NCBI RefSeq assembly: GCF_010668805.1
Contig: NZ_WUFT01000001.1
Location: forward strand, 372,001-436,000
Direction: 5' to 3'
Length of the DNA: 64,000 nucleotides
DNA from: Rhizobium phaseoli
Lineage (GTDB): Bacteria > Pseudomonadota > Alphaproteobacteria > Rhizobiales > Rhizobiaceae
Shown: positions 16,281 to 25,526 of the stretch, in pieces
Layout: each line of letters starts with the position of its first letter
How positions within the stretch are numbered: the stretch's first letter is position 1
The notes under the pieces: model-generated
What the model saw: the letters and a program-made list of their open reading frames with translations, nothing else
Database searches by the model: none
Told to the model about the DNA's origin: nothing
Made by a program: the position numbers and the translations under genes

Positions 16281-17504
16281 ATGACCACCGATATGACCGT
16301 TGCGGCGGTCACCGCGTTTCCCGCCGCGCCGGCACGCAAGGCCCGCCCCCTCATTCTCATAACGCCCGATCTCGGCGAGACGCCGCAACAGCCGACCGAG
16401 TGCGAATATGTGGTGCGCTCGAACTATGCCGAGGCAATCACCAGCGCCGGCGGGGTCCCGCTGATCCTGCCTTATGAGGCCGAAAACATCGAGGCGGCGC
16501 TGGCGCTTGCCGATGGTATCGTCCTGACCGGCTCCCGGCCGGGTGCCGAAGTGGCCGATCGGCGCCGCGACTTCGAGCGTCAGCTGGTGGCCAAGGCGCT
16601 GACGACAGGCAAGCCGCTCCTCGGTATCTGCCATGGCATGCAGCTGATCGGCGAGTGCCTTGGCGGAGAATTCCTCAGCGAGCTTCCGGCCGCCGGCATT
16701 TCGCACATCCCGCAGGATCTGCCCGATGAACTGGCGCACGAAATCATCGTCGAGCCGGGCAGCCTGCTTGCCGGCTGGGTCGGGACAGGACCGACCCGGG
16801 TCAACAGCCTGCATCGCCATGCGCTGTCCGGTCACGGGCGCTTTCGCGTCATCGCGCGGGCACCCGATGGGATCATCGAGGCATTCGAGGGCGAGACCGA
16901 GGCATTTTGCCTGGGCGTCCAGTGGCATCCGGAATACCGTCTGACGGCCCTCGACCTCGAAATCCTCAAGGCTTTTGTCGCGCGCAGCGCCGAAGCCGGG
17001 GAAAGCAGAAGGGCTGAGCCGCGCATGAGCGGAAGCGATGCCGTGCACCGGCGCCTTGCCGCCCTCGGCCTCCCCTTGCCGGAAGCCGCAATGCCGCCCG
17101 GGGCTTTCGCCGGCGCTGTGCGAACCGGCAATATCGTCACCGTTTCCGGTCAGGTGCCGTTGACCGATGGAGCCATTTGGCGGACCGGTCGGCTCGGGGC
17201 GGATGTCTCGATCGAGGAGGGCCGCGAATGCGCGCGCATCTGCCTTCTCAACGTGCTTGCTCAGCTTGAGCGCGCCAGCGGTGGGTTCGACAAGGTGCGC
17301 GGCTTCGTGCGGCTTGCCGGCTATGTTGCCGCGACGGATGATTTTACCCGCCACGGCGCGGTCGTCGACGGCGCGTCCGAGCTGCTGCGCGATCTCTTTC
17401 CGGATCGGTGGGAGCATGCCCGCATTGCGATCGGCGTGTCATCTCTTCCGCGGGGCGCTTCGGTCGAGATCGAGCTGACCGCGCTTGTGGGAAACGAGGT
17501 GTGA
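16281..17504 (+). CDS. fusion of gamma-glutamyl hydrolase-type peptidase C26 (PuuD-like) and RidA-family domain
   Basis: A 407-residue protein in one uninterrupted frame. Residues about 20-235 are a class I glutamine amidotransferase-like peptidase C26, with nucleophile Cys in GICHGMQ and the His-Glu pair in VQWHPEY. PuuD, a relative, cuts gamma-glutamyl-GABA. From about residue 250 a Rid-family domain follows (IVTVSGQVPLTDG), and the arginine needed for imine deamination by RidA is kept in HARIAIGVSSLP. An internal ATG at 17025 could start the Rid part alone. Rid enzymes hydrolyse reactive imines, which the next gene, a DadA-like oxidase, would produce. Fusion of these two modules is unusual to my knowledge. 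Confidence 0.85.
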   Translation: MTTDMTVAAVTAFPAAPARKARPLILITPDLGETPQQPTECEYVVRSNYAEAITSAGGVPLILPYEAENIEAALALADGIVLTGSRPGAEVADRRRDFERQLVAKALTTGKPLLGICHGMQLIGECLGGEFLSELPAAGISHIPQDLPDELAHEIIVEPGSLLAGWVGTGPTRVNSLHRHALSGHGRFRVIARAPDGIIEAFEGETEAFCLGVQWHPEYRLTALDLEILKAFVARSAEAGESRRAEPRMSGSDAVHRRLAALGLPLPEAAMPPGAFAGAVRTGNIVTVSGQVPLTDGAIWRTGRLGADVSIEEGRECARICLLNVLAQLERASGGFDKVRGFVRLAGYVAATDDFTRHGAVVDGASELLRDLFPDRWEHARIAIGVSSLPRGASVEIELTALVGNEV

Positions 17505-17505
17505 C

Positions 17506-18729
17506 ATGGCGCAGATCGCGGTCATCGGCGCCGGCGTGATCGGCGTTTCCTCGGCCTACCTTTTGGCCAAGGCAGGGCATGATGTGACGCTTATCGATGC
17601 AGCAGCCGAACCCGGCAGCGGCGCCAGCGGCGGCAACGCCGCGCAACTCTCCTGGGCCTATGGCGATGCGATGGCATCTCCCGGACTGCTCCGGCATCTG
17701 CCGGCCATTGCTCTCGGCCGCGATCCCGCGTTCCGGATTCGCTGGCAGCTCGACCCGGATTTTTTTCTCTGGGGACTGCGCTTCCTCGCCAACGCACCAT
17801 TTTCGCGATGGTGGAGCAATACACGCGCCATTCTGGAACTCGCCGGAGAGTCGCGCCGCGAACTCGCATTGCTGTTGGCGGAAACCGATCTTTCCTTCGA
17901 CTACCGGCTTGCGGGAAAGCTGCATCTCTATCCGGATCAGCGCAGCCTTGCCGCGGCCCAATCGGCCGTCTCGCGGAAAAATGCACTCGGATTCGAGCAG
18001 CACATGCTGTCGCGCGCAGAAGCCCAGGAAATCGAGCCTGCTCTTGCCGGCTACCAAGGCGAAATCGCCGGTGCGGTCTACACACCGGGTGATGCGCTCG
18101 GCGATGCAGCCGGCTTTTGCCGTCAGCTGACACACCATATTGCACAGCACCACCGGGTGTCGCTGCTCTTCGGCCGGAAAGTGGCGGGCTTCTCGCGAGA
18201 GGCGGACAGGCTTGCAGCCGTGAGGTTCGACGACCGGGAGGAACTTGCGGTCGATGCCGCCGTCGTCGCTGCGGGCGCTCAGGTCCGTTCGCTTGCCGCG
18301 GAGCTGCCGGAGGTCCGCCCGGTGCGTCCGGTGAGAGGCTATTCGCTGACCGTGCCGCGGACCGCTGCCGCACCCGCCATCAGCCTCACCGACGTCAAAC
18401 GCAAATTGGCTTTCGCATCGATCGGGGACCGTTTCCGCGTTGCCGGTCTTGCCGATATCGACCGCCCTGGCGCAGGCTTCGACCCAGCACGATTCGAAGC
18501 GCTGCGCAGCGCAGCCGCCGGCGTCCTGCCGGATTTCTTCAACAGCAGCGTCGTTCTGATGCGCTGGTCGGGCGAGCGACCGATGACCCCGTCATCTCGC
18601 CCGATCATCAGGCCCTCCGAGCATCTGAAAGGTGTTTACATCAACACCGGCCACGGAATGCTCGGCTGGACCTTGGCATTGGGCTCGGCCCGAAAAATGG
18701 TGGACCTGATCGCCACGCAAACGAGATGA
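17506..18729 (+). CDS. DadA-like FAD-dependent D-amino-acid/amine oxidoreductase
   Basis: A 407-residue flavoprotein of the DAO family. The FAD dinucleotide motif is at the N-terminus (VIGAGVIGVSSAYLLAKAG), with GASGGNAAQLSWAYGDAM near residue 40, as in D-amino-acid dehydrogenase small subunits. The C-terminus has NTGHGMLGWTLALGSA, the conserved FAD-contacting end. The ATG at 17506 is one base after the stop of the C26-RidA gene (TGACATGG), so they are co-translated. It would oxidise an amino acid or secondary amine to an imine, feeding the Rid domain. The true substrate is not deducible. Confidence 0.85.
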   Translation: MAQIAVIGAGVIGVSSAYLLAKAGHDVTLIDAAAEPGSGASGGNAAQLSWAYGDAMASPGLLRHLPAIALGRDPAFRIRWQLDPDFFLWGLRFLANAPFSRWWSNTRAILELAGESRRELALLLAETDLSFDYRLAGKLHLYPDQRSLAAAQSAVSRKNALGFEQHMLSRAEAQEIEPALAGYQGEIAGAVYTPGDALGDAAGFCRQLTHHIAQHHRVSLLFGRKVAGFSREADRLAAVRFDDREELAVDAAVVAAGAQVRSLAAELPEVRPVRPVRGYSLTVPRTAAAPAISLTDVKRKLAFASIGDRFRVAGLADIDRPGAGFDPARFEALRSAAAGVLPDFFNSSVVLMRWSGERPMTPSSRPIIRPSEHLKGVYINTGHGMLGWTLALGSARKMVDLIATQTR

Positions 18730-18743
18730 CGGCTAGACGATAG

Positions 18744-19220
18744 CTAGTAGACGAACGGATCCACTCCGGCCGCCGCCTGCGTGCCCGGTTCCTTCGGATA
18801 GATCACCCCCTTGCGCAGGATGATGTTGGCATAGAGTCTGGGCTCGCTTGTCTGGATTAACGCATGGGCGGCTTTCACCCGCCCGTAGAAATCCGGGCCG
18901 ATCAGCGGCACCACCTGGCGATGCGGCTCGTGGCGGGCGCAGCAGGCGATCATCTCCTCATGCACCGGGTCGAGTTTGTCGCGCTCGGCCTTGACGGTCG
19001 AGCGGAAGATTGCCTCGGGCACAAAATCGTCGATCGGCATCACGCTGAGCACGGCGTTGAGAACGGGCACGAGATAGTGGCCGTCGAGCCGGATCAGCCG
19101 GCGCGCATCTTCGACGCCCGGATAGTTGCCGTCGACGATGGCGATCTCGTCGCCGTGACCCATGGATCGCAGCGTAAAAAGCAGCTCCGGGCTCAACAGC
19201 GGATCAAGTCCTTTCAGCAT
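18744..19220 (-). CDS. RbsD/FucU-family sugar mutarotase
   Basis: A 158-residue member of the RbsD/FucU family, identified by LKGLDPLLSPELLFTLRSMG, GHGDEIAIVDGNYPG and the end pattern RLYANIILRKGVIYP. These enzymes interconvert pyranose/furanose or alpha/beta forms of imported sugars. Its start overlaps the 3' end of frcR by 17 bases, so it is expressed with the regulator, away from frcBCAK. A second homologue lies at 51851, in the deoxy-sugar operon. Confidence 0.85.
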   Translation of the reverse strand: MLKGLDPLLSPELLFTLRSMGHGDEIAIVDGNYPGVEDARRLIRLDGHYLVPVLNAVLSVMPIDDFVPEAIFRSTVKAERDKLDPVHEEMIACCARHEPHRQVVPLIGPDFYGRVKAAHALIQTSEPRLYANIILRKGVIYPKEPGTQAAAGVDPFVY

Positions 19221-20451
19221 GGTCTACCTCCTTGAAAAGTACGTTCTGGTCGGTGAGGTAACGCGCAAAGATCGGCAGGCTGGCGCCGCCGATGGCGCGT
19301 GCTTGGGCGCCGACCGCGCCCTCGATAATTTCGGGCATGACGACGCCCTGCAGGTCGAGCTTGGCAGCTTCGTCGATCGTCGCCTGCACCACGCGGCTGC
19401 GCACCCACTGGGGAAAACCGCCGTCGATCACGGCGGCGCTGAAATCGACGATCGAGGCGGCGGCGACGATCGCCTGCGCCAGCGCCTTGGCGCTATCCTG
19501 GATCCAGGTCTCCATCGGCTCACCGAAATCCACCCAGTCGTCGGCCGAATACCACAGCGGCTCGGGATCGATGCCGCGCTCGCGCAGCATGTTTTCCAGT
19601 ACGAAGATCGAGGCGATTTCCAGCAACTGCATCGTCTCGCCGTTTTTCCCCCGCACCGGCAGCGGCCCGATGGCGCCGGCAGTGCCGGTCCGGCCGGAAA
19701 AGATCGCCGAGTTCAAGACGATGCCGCCGCCGATGAAGGAGCCGATGAAAAAATAGACGAAATCCGGATAGGACGGTCCGACGCCGAAGACCAGTTCGGC
19801 GCCGCAGGCGCTGGTCGCATCGTTTTGCATGAAGACCGGATGGGAGACGCGCGCGGCGATGTCGGCCTGCAGGTCGACGTCGCGCCAGACCTCCATGGCG
19901 CCGGCCGGCGCGCCGACCTCTTCGGCCCAGTTCCAGAGCTCGAAGGGTGCTGCGATGCCGAGGCCGGCAATGCGGCCACGCTGCTTTTCGTCGAGCCGGG
20001 CTTCGAGCTCCTGGATGCCGAAGGTGACGAAGGCGAGGATTTCATCCGGCAGCGGATAGGCATAGGTCCGGTGCAGCTGCATGCGGATGCGGCCGACGAA
20101 ATCCATCAGCACCAGATCGGCGCTGCGCCGGCCCATCTTCAGGCCGAAGGAATAGACGGCATCGGCATTGAGATGCATCGGGATCGACGGCTGTCCCACA
20201 CGGCCGCGCACCGGCGCCCCACGCAAAAGCAGCCCTTCCTTCTCAAGCACCCGCATGATGACAGAGACGGTCTGCGCCGACAGCCCGCTGCGGCGTGCGA
20301 TGTCGGCCTTCGACAGCGCGCCGTAGAGGCGCACCAGCGACAGCACGAGCCGTTCGTTATAGGCCCGCACCCTGACCTGGTTCGCACCGCCGGCCGGATT
20401 CAGAATTGGTGGCGGGACCGGTGTATGTTCCGGTCCATCCAAGGACGACAT
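19204..20451 (-). CDS. frcR: ROK-family transcriptional regulator of the fructose ABC operon
   Basis: The 415-residue product starts at ATG 20451, preceded by GGGAGGAGCGGCC; an ATG 54 bases upstream lacks such a site. A winged helix-turn-helix lies at residues about 45-85 (KADIARRSGLSAQTVSVIMR), and a ROK sugar-kinase-like domain follows (GLGIAAPFELWN and GGGIVLNSAIFSG). The typical CXCGXXGC zinc motif of ROK kinases is not evident. Divergent placement from frcBCAK is as in Sinorhizobium meliloti, where FrcR is linked to that operon. Confidence 0.88.
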   Translation of the reverse strand: MSSLDGPEHTPVPPPILNPAGGANQVRVRAYNERLVLSLVRLYGALSKADIARRSGLSAQTVSVIMRVLEKEGLLLRGAPVRGRVGQPSIPMHLNADAVYSFGLKMGRRSADLVLMDFVGRIRMQLHRTYAYPLPDEILAFVTFGIQELEARLDEKQRGRIAGLGIAAPFELWNWAEEVGAPAGAMEVWRDVDLQADIAARVSHPVFMQNDATSACGAELVFGVGPSYPDFVYFFIGSFIGGGIVLNSAIFSGRTGTAGAIGPLPVRGKNGETMQLLEIASIFVLENMLRERGIDPEPLWYSADDWVDFGEPMETWIQDSAKALAQAIVAAASIVDFSAAVIDGGFPQWVRSRVVQATIDEAAKLDLQGVVMPEIIEGAVGAQARAIGGASLPIFARYLTDQNVLFKEVDHAERT

Positions 20452-20506
20452 GGCCGCTCCTCCCGATTGTTGGCCTATGCCTGATTTCCACGGAGCATGC
20501 CACATC

Positions 20507-20563
20507 GAATTAATAATTCAATTGGATTTATTTATTGACAAGCCAATTTCTTTTCGCTTTTAA
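20507..20563. promoter_or_regulatory. divergent frcR/frcB control region
   Basis: An AT-rich island in the frcR-frcB gap. GAATTAATAATTC (20507-20519) is a perfect inverted repeat and a candidate ROK operator. TTGACA (20535-20540) with TTTTAA 17 bases later (20558-20563) is a plausible frcB promoter. An AATTGG/CCAATT pair flanks the -35 box, so repressor and polymerase sites interleave. Confidence 0.5.
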
Positions 20564-20678
20564 TTGCCGTCGTCAAGGACACGGGACGGCTTTGGAAGCT
20601 TAACAATCCACGGCAAAGTGTCATATCTTAAAATTCCGGCCCGCAGGGGCGGCGCCGGCAAACTCTGGGAGGAGTTCC

Positions 20679-21698
20679 ATGAAGAAATCTGTTCTCGCTT
20701 TCGGCGCGCTCGCGCTTGGTGTCACCTTTTCCGCTCCTGTCATGGCGGCTGACGTTGCTGCCTGCCTGATCACCAAGACCGACACCAACCCCTTCTTCGT
20801 CAAGATGAAGGAAGGTGCCACGGCCAAGGCCAAGGAACTCGGCGTCTCGCTGAAGTCCTATGCCGGCAAGATCGATGGTGACAGCGAAAGCCAGGTAGCA
20901 GCGATCGAAAGCTGCATTGCCGACGGCGCCAAGGGCATCCTGATTGCCGCTTCCGACACCAAGGGCATCGTCTCTTCGGTCAAGAAGGCGCGTGAAGCCG
21001 GCCTGCTGGTCATCGCTCTCGACACGCCGCTCGAGCCGGCCGATGCCGCCGACGCCACCTTCGCCACCGACAACCTGCTCGCCGGCAAGCTGATCGGCCA
21101 GTGGGCCAAGGAAACCATGGGCGACAAGGCCAAGGACGCCAAGGTCGGCTTCCTCGACCTGACCCCGTCGCAGCCGACGGTCGACGTTCTGCGCGACCAG
21201 GGCTTCATGATGGGCTTCGGCATCGATCCGAAGGACCCGAACAAGATCGGCGACGAAGACGACAAGCGCATTGTCGGCCATGACGTGACCAACGGCAATG
21301 AGGAAGGCGGCCGCAAGGCCATGGAAAACCTTCTGCAGAAGGATCCGAGCATCAACGTCATCCACACGATCAACGAGCCGGCTGCTGTCGGCGCCTATCA
21401 GGCGCTGAAGGCCGTCGGCATGGAAAAGAACGTGCTGATCGTCTCGGTCGACGGCGGTTGCCCAGGTGTCAAGTCGGTCAAGGAAGGCGTCATCGGCGCC
21501 ACCTCGCAGCAGTATCCGCTGATGATGGCAGCCCTTGGCGTCGAGGCGATCAAGAAGTTCGCCGACAGCGGTGAAAAGCCGAAGCCGACCGAAGGCAAGT
21601 CCTTCTTCGACACCGGCGTTTCGCTCGTCACCGACAAGCCGGTCTCCGGCGTCAAGTCGATCGACACCAAGGAAGGCACGGACAAGTGCTGGGGCTGA
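20679..21698 (+). CDS. frcB: fructose ABC transporter periplasmic binding protein
   Basis: A 339-residue periplasmic sugar-binding protein of the RbsB/PBP1 class. Residues 1-24 are a signal peptide ([20 protein letters not shown], cut near VMA). The mature start [20 protein letters not shown] and the motif [20 protein letters not shown] are typical. Gene order B-C-A-K next to a ROK regulator identifies it as FrcB, which in Sinorhizobium binds fructose and also ribose and mannose. The ribosome site GGGAGGAG is strong. Confidence 0.92.
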   Translation: MKKSVLAFGALALGVTFSAPVMAADVAACLITKTDTNPFFVKMKEGATAKAKELGVSLKSYAGKIDGDSESQVAAIESCIADGAKGILIAASDTKGIVSSVKKAREAGLLVIALDTPLEPADAADATFATDNLLAGKLIGQWAKETMGDKAKDAKVGFLDLTPSQPTVDVLRDQGFMMGFGIDPKDPNKIGDEDDKRIVGHDVTNGNEEGGRKAMENLLQKDPSINVIHTINEPAAVGAYQALKAVGMEKNVLIVSVDGGCPGVKSVKEGVIGATSQQYPLMMAALGVEAIKKFADSGEKPKPTEGKSFFDTGVSLVTDKPVSGVKSIDTKEGTDKCWG

Positions 21699-21719
21699 GC
21701 CCAATCTCTTGAAACTAGA

Positions 21720-21750
21720 ACGGCCGGGGGCTTGATCCCCGGCCGTTTTC
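21720..21750 (+). terminator. intercistronic hairpin between frcB and frcC
   Basis: ACGGCCGGGG (21720-21729) pairs perfectly with CCCCGGCCGT (21737-21746), followed by TTTTC. It lies 22 bases after frcB and 105 before frcC. It probably stabilises or ends part of the transcript so that the binding protein is made in excess over the membrane components. Confidence 0.7.
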
Positions 21751-21854
21751 GACGGACGATGTACCGTTGCCTCACGAACCGGCTAAGCAAAGACCGGAAG
21801 GATATCGGTGACGACCCCCGCGCGAATTCGGCGCGCGGATGCGGAGGAGGAACC

Positions 21855-22919
21855 ATGACCGGAACACAGGAATTCGAACGCGTCCTCGACGGCAGCGACA
21901 AAAGCGTCGCCTCCTTCGAGCACCAGAATGTCTCGCTGATCAAGCGTGCCCAGCATTTTCTGCACTCGACGCCGGCCGCCGTGCCGCTGATCGTGTTGGT
22001 GCTGGCAATCTTGATCTTCGGGATGACGATCGGCGGGCGGTTCTTCTCGTCCTACACGCTGACGCTGATCCTGCAACAGATCGCCGTCGTCGGCATTCTC
22101 GGCGCGGCCCAGACGCTGGTGATCCTGACCGCGGGCATCGATCTTTCGATCGGCGTCATCATGGTCATATCTGCCGTCATCATGGGCAATGTCGCCATCA
22201 CCTACGGCATACCGACGCCGATCGCAGTGGTCGCCGGGCTTGTCGTCGGCGGCCTTTGCGGATTGCTGAACGGCTTCCTCGTCGCCTACATGAAATTGCC
22301 GCCCTTCATCGTCACGCTCGGCACCTGGAATATCGTCATGGCGACGAATTTCATCTATTCGGCCAATGAGACGATCCGCGATACCGACGTCGACGAACAG
22401 GCGCCGCTGCTTCATCTTTTCGCCGTGAGCTTCAAGCTCGGCAGCGCCGTGCTCACTCTCGGCGTCATCGCCATGGTGCTGCTCGTCGCGCTGCTCTGGT
22501 ATGTCCTCAATCACACGGCCTGGGGCCGGCATGTCTATGCCGTGGGCGACGATCCGGAGGCGGCCAAGCTCTCCGGTATCCAGACCAAGAAGGTGCTGCT
22601 GACCGTTTACGCTATATCCGGCGTCATCGCCGGCCTGGCCGCCTGGGTCTCGATCGGCCGCAATGGCTCGATCTCGCCGTCTTCGGCCGTGACGGATTTT
22701 AACCTGCAGGCGATCACCGCGACGGTGATCGGCGGCATCTCGCTGTTCGGCGGCCGCGGTTCCATTCTCGGCACGCTGTTCGGCGCCATGATCGTCGGTG
22801 TCGTGTCGATGGGCCTCAACATGCTCGGCGCCGACCCGCAATGGAAAGTCCTTTTGACAGGCGTGCTGATCATCGCCGCCGTCGCCATCGACCAGTGGAT
22901 CAGAAAGGTTTCGGTGTAA
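21855..22919 (+). CDS. frcC: fructose ABC transporter permease
   Basis: The 354-residue inner-membrane protein starts at ATG 21855 after GGAGGAGGAACC. It is of the RbsC/AraH branch with about eight to ten hydrophobic segments. ILTAGIDLSIGVIMVISAVI and ITATVIGGISLFGGRGSILG are the family's conserved loops. The N-terminal 50 residues are polar and cytoplasmic. It forms the channel for FrcB-delivered sugar and works with FrcA. Confidence 0.92.
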   Translation: MTGTQEFERVLDGSDKSVASFEHQNVSLIKRAQHFLHSTPAAVPLIVLVLAILIFGMTIGGRFFSSYTLTLILQQIAVVGILGAAQTLVILTAGIDLSIGVIMVISAVIMGNVAITYGIPTPIAVVAGLVVGGLCGLLNGFLVAYMKLPPFIVTLGTWNIVMATNFIYSANETIRDTDVDEQAPLLHLFAVSFKLGSAVLTLGVIAMVLLVALLWYVLNHTAWGRHVYAVGDDPEAAKLSGIQTKKVLLTVYAISGVIAGLAAWVSIGRNGSISPSSAVTDFNLQAITATVIGGISLFGGRGSILGTLFGAMIVGVVSMGLNMLGADPQWKVLLTGVLIIAAVAIDQWIRKVSV

Positions 22920-22921
22920 TC

Positions 22922-23704
22922 ATGGCTCGCGAACCCCTTCTCACCGCCCGCGGTCTCGTCAAGCGCTACGGTCGCGTGACCGCCCTCGACAATGCCGATT
23001 TCGACCTTTACCCGGGCGAAATCCTCGCCGTCATCGGCGATAACGGCGCCGGCAAATCCTCGCTGATCAAGGCGATATCGGGCGCCGTCACCCCGGATGA
23101 GGGTGTGATCACCCTCGAAGGCAAGCAGGTGCAGTTCCGCTCGCCGATGGAAGCGCGTGATGCCGGCATCGAGACCGTCTATCAGAACCTGGCTTTGTCG
23201 CCGGCGCTGTCGATCGCCGACAACATGTTCCTCGGCCGCGAGATCCGCAAACCCGGCGTGCTCGGCTCGATGCTTCGCATGCTCGACCGGCCGGCCATGG
23301 AAAAGCTGGCGCGCAACAAGCTGTCCGAACTCGGCCTGATGACCATCCAGAACATCAATCAGGCGGTGGAAACTCTCTCCGGCGGCCAGCGCCAGGGTGT
23401 CGCCGTCGCCCGCGCCGCCGCCTTCGGCTCCAAGGTCATCATCATGGACGAACCGACGGCCGCCCTTGGCGTCAAGGAAAGCCGCCGGGTGCTGGAGCTG
23501 ATCCTCGACGTCCGCGCCCGCGGCATTCCGATCGTGCTGATCTCCCACAATATGCCGCATGTCTTCGAGGTCGCCGACCGGATCCATATCCACCGCCTCG
23601 GCCGGCGCCTGACGGTGATCGATCCCAAGGAATACACCATGTCCGACGCCGTCGCCTTCATGACCGGCGCCAAGGCGGTGCCGACGGAGCCGGTCGCGGC
23701 ATGA
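22922..23704 (+). CDS. frcA: fructose ABC transporter ATP-binding protein
   Basis: A 260-residue ATPase with Walker A GDNGAGKSS, signature LSGGQRQGVAVARAA, Walker B VIIMDEPTAALG and the switch His in ISHN. It has a single nucleotide-binding domain, unlike RbsA-type proteins with two such as that at 48996, so FrcA should work as a homodimer. It starts 3 bases after frcC and overlaps frcK by 4 bases. Confidence 0.92.
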   Translation: MAREPLLTARGLVKRYGRVTALDNADFDLYPGEILAVIGDNGAGKSSLIKAISGAVTPDEGVITLEGKQVQFRSPMEARDAGIETVYQNLALSPALSIADNMFLGREIRKPGVLGSMLRMLDRPAMEKLARNKLSELGLMTIQNINQAVETLSGGQRQGVAVARAAAFGSKVIIMDEPTAALGVKESRRVLELILDVRARGIPIVLISHNMPHVFEVADRIHIHRLGRRLTVIDPKEYTMSDAVAFMTGAKAVPTEPVAA

Positions 23705-24333
23705 CGGCCAGTACCGAGGAAATTGCCGGCGAGGTCCTCAGCCGCGCCGGTGGTTCCAGACGCTTCCTCATCGGCATTGCCGGCCCGCCGGGGTCGGGCA
23801 AGTCGACCATGGCCGACAATCTGGCGGCGGCGTTGAAAGCCAGGGGCGAAAGCGCCGCAGTCCTGCCGATGGACGGCTTCCACATGGATAACGCCATCCT
23901 GATCGAACGCGGCCTTTTGGCCCGCAAGGGCATCCCCGAAACCTTCGATGTCCGCGGTTTCCTCGACATCGTCCGTGCCGTCAGGCCAGCCGACCAGGAG
24001 GTTCTGGTGCCGGTCTTCGACCGCTCGCGCGAACTCGCAATTGCTTCCGCCCGGCCGATCGATCCCAAGGACCGTTTCATCATCGTCGAGGGCAACTATC
24101 TGCTCTTCACGCAAGGCAAATGGGCAGAACTCGACGGCATCTTCGATTACACGATCATGTTGGCGCCGCCGATCGAGGTGCTCGAGGAACGGCTCTGGGC
24201 ACGCTGGCGCGGCTATAATCTCACTGAGGATGCCGCCAGCGCCAAGGTCTACGGCAACGATCTGCCGAACGGCCGGCTGATCCTCGAAAATCGCCGCCCG
24301 GCCGATGTGACGCTGGAGATCGCGCTGGCGTGA
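23701..24333 (+). CDS. frcK: FrcK, uridine-kinase-like sugar kinase of the frc operon
   Basis: A 210-residue P-loop kinase of the phosphoribulokinase/uridine kinase/pantothenate kinase type. The P-loop is GIAGPPGSGKSTMADNLA, and PMDGFHMDNAIL holds the acceptor-site residues. IIVEGNYLL is a Walker B-like strand. The gene is coupled to frcA by an ATGA overlap. In Sinorhizobium the frcK gene is part of the same operon, but its exact substrate is less clear than that of the fructokinase at 30161. Confidence 0.88.
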   Translation: MTASTEEIAGEVLSRAGGSRRFLIGIAGPPGSGKSTMADNLAAALKARGESAAVLPMDGFHMDNAILIERGLLARKGIPETFDVRGFLDIVRAVRPADQEVLVPVFDRSRELAIASARPIDPKDRFIIVEGNYLLFTQGKWAELDGIFDYTIMLAPPIEVLEERLWARWRGYNLTEDAASAKVYGNDLPNGRLILENRRPADVTLEIALA

Positions 24334-24369
24334 TGCCGCGACGACGACAGGCATCAAATAAAACAGCTG

Positions 24370-24412
24370 AAGCGCGGCGCATGAATCGATTTCAATGCGC
24401 CGCGCTTTAGTG
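24370..24412 (+). terminator. hairpin after frcK
   Basis: A perfect 13-base stem, 24370-24382 with 24395-24407 (arm AAGCGCGGCGCAT), with a 12-base loop, follows frcK by 36 bases. The trailing bases are TAGTGTT rather than a T run. It probably ends or protects the frcBCAK mRNA before pyrC. Confidence 0.6.
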
Positions 24413-24451
24413 TTATTCGAAGCCGCAGACGCATCGCTTCGGAGGCCTGCC

Positions 24452-25492
24452 ATGCAATCGATCACCATCCGCCGCCCTGACGACTGGCACCTGCATCTGC
24501 GCGACGGCGCAATGCTGGAAGGCGTGATCGCCGATACGAGCCGCACCTTCGCCCGCGCCATCATCATGCCCAATCTGGTGCCGCCCGTCGTCACCACATC
24601 GGATGCGACGGCCTATCGCCAGCGCATCCTGAAAGCGCTGCCGGCCGGCCATCGTTTTCAGCCGCTGATGACGCTTTATCTCACCGAGCATACCAGCCCC
24701 GACGATGTCGAGGCAGGCGCCAGGAGCGGCCTGATCACCGCCGTCAAGCTCTACCCGGCCGGCGCCACGACCAACTCGCATGGCGGCGTGCGCGATATGG
24801 AAAAGGCGATGCCGGTGCTGGAGCGCATGGCAAAGATCGGCCTGCCGCTCTGCGTCCACGGCGAGGTGACGACGCCTGAAGTCGATATTTTCGACCGTGA
24901 AGCCGTCTTCATCGACACCGTGCTCGATCCGCTGCGCCGACGCCTGCCCGAGCTGAAGGTGACGATGGAGCATGTGACGACATCGGATGGTATCGACTAC
25001 ATCAAGGCAGCCAAGGCCAATCTCGCCGGCTCGATCACCACCCACCATCTGATCATCAACCGCAACGCCATCCTGGTCGGCGGCATCCGCCCGCATTATT
25101 ACTGCCTGCCGGTCGCCAAGCGCGAGAACCATCGGCTGGCGCTGCGCGCCGCGGCCGTCAGCGGCGATCCACGCTTCTTCCTCGGCACCGATTCCGCCCC
25201 GCATGTCGACCCGCTGAAGGAATGCGCCTGCGGCTGCGCCGGCATCTACACCTCGGTCAACACGATGAGCTGCCTTGCCCATGTCTTCGAACAGGAGGCC
25301 GCGCTGGAAAATCTCGAAGCCTTCGTCTCGCTGAACGGCCCCGCCTGGTACGGGCTGGAGCCTAACGAGGACCGCATAACCCTGGAAAAACAGGCCGAGC
25401 CGGTCGTCTTCCCCGCCAGGATCGAAACCGGCGCCGGCCCGGTAACAGTGTTCGATCCGATGTTCCCGCTGCATTGGCAGGTGGTGGCGTAA
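24452..25492 (+). CDS. pyrC: dihydroorotase
   Basis: The 346-residue product starts at ATG 24452 after CGGAGGCCTGC. It is a class II (E. coli-like) dihydroorotase. Metal ligands include the His pair in [10 protein letters not shown], the carboxylated Lys in AVKLYPAG, His in CVHGEV, His in TTHHL, and the Asp in LGTDSAPH. It closes carbamoyl-aspartate to dihydroorotate in pyrimidine synthesis. Length equals the family norm. It stands alone, while pyrE lies 4 kb downstream. Confidence 0.95.
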   Translation: MQSITIRRPDDWHLHLRDGAMLEGVIADTSRTFARAIIMPNLVPPVVTTSDATAYRQRILKALPAGHRFQPLMTLYLTEHTSPDDVEAGARSGLITAVKLYPAGATTNSHGGVRDMEKAMPVLERMAKIGLPLCVHGEVTTPEVDIFDREAVFIDTVLDPLRRRLPELKVTMEHVTTSDGIDYIKAAKANLAGSITTHHLIINRNAILVGGIRPHYYCLPVAKRENHRLALRAAAVSGDPRFFLGTDSAPHVDPLKECACGCAGIYTSVNTMSCLAHVFEQEAALENLEAFVSLNGPAWYGLEPNEDRITLEKQAEPVVFPARIETGAGPVTVFDPMFPLHWQVVA

Positions 25493-25526
25493 GCGCAGCC
25501 GCAGAATTTCAATTTAAAACGGGAGT

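Noticed and set aside
17025..17504. Separate RidA gene starting at ATG 17025
   Set aside because: There is no stop between the C26 and Rid parts and no clear gene break, so a fusion is the simpler reading, although an internal start remains possible.
24370..24412. Riboswitch or pyrimidine attenuator before pyrC
   Set aside because: The hairpin follows frcK closely, has no alternative pairing that I can see and is better explained as an operon end.
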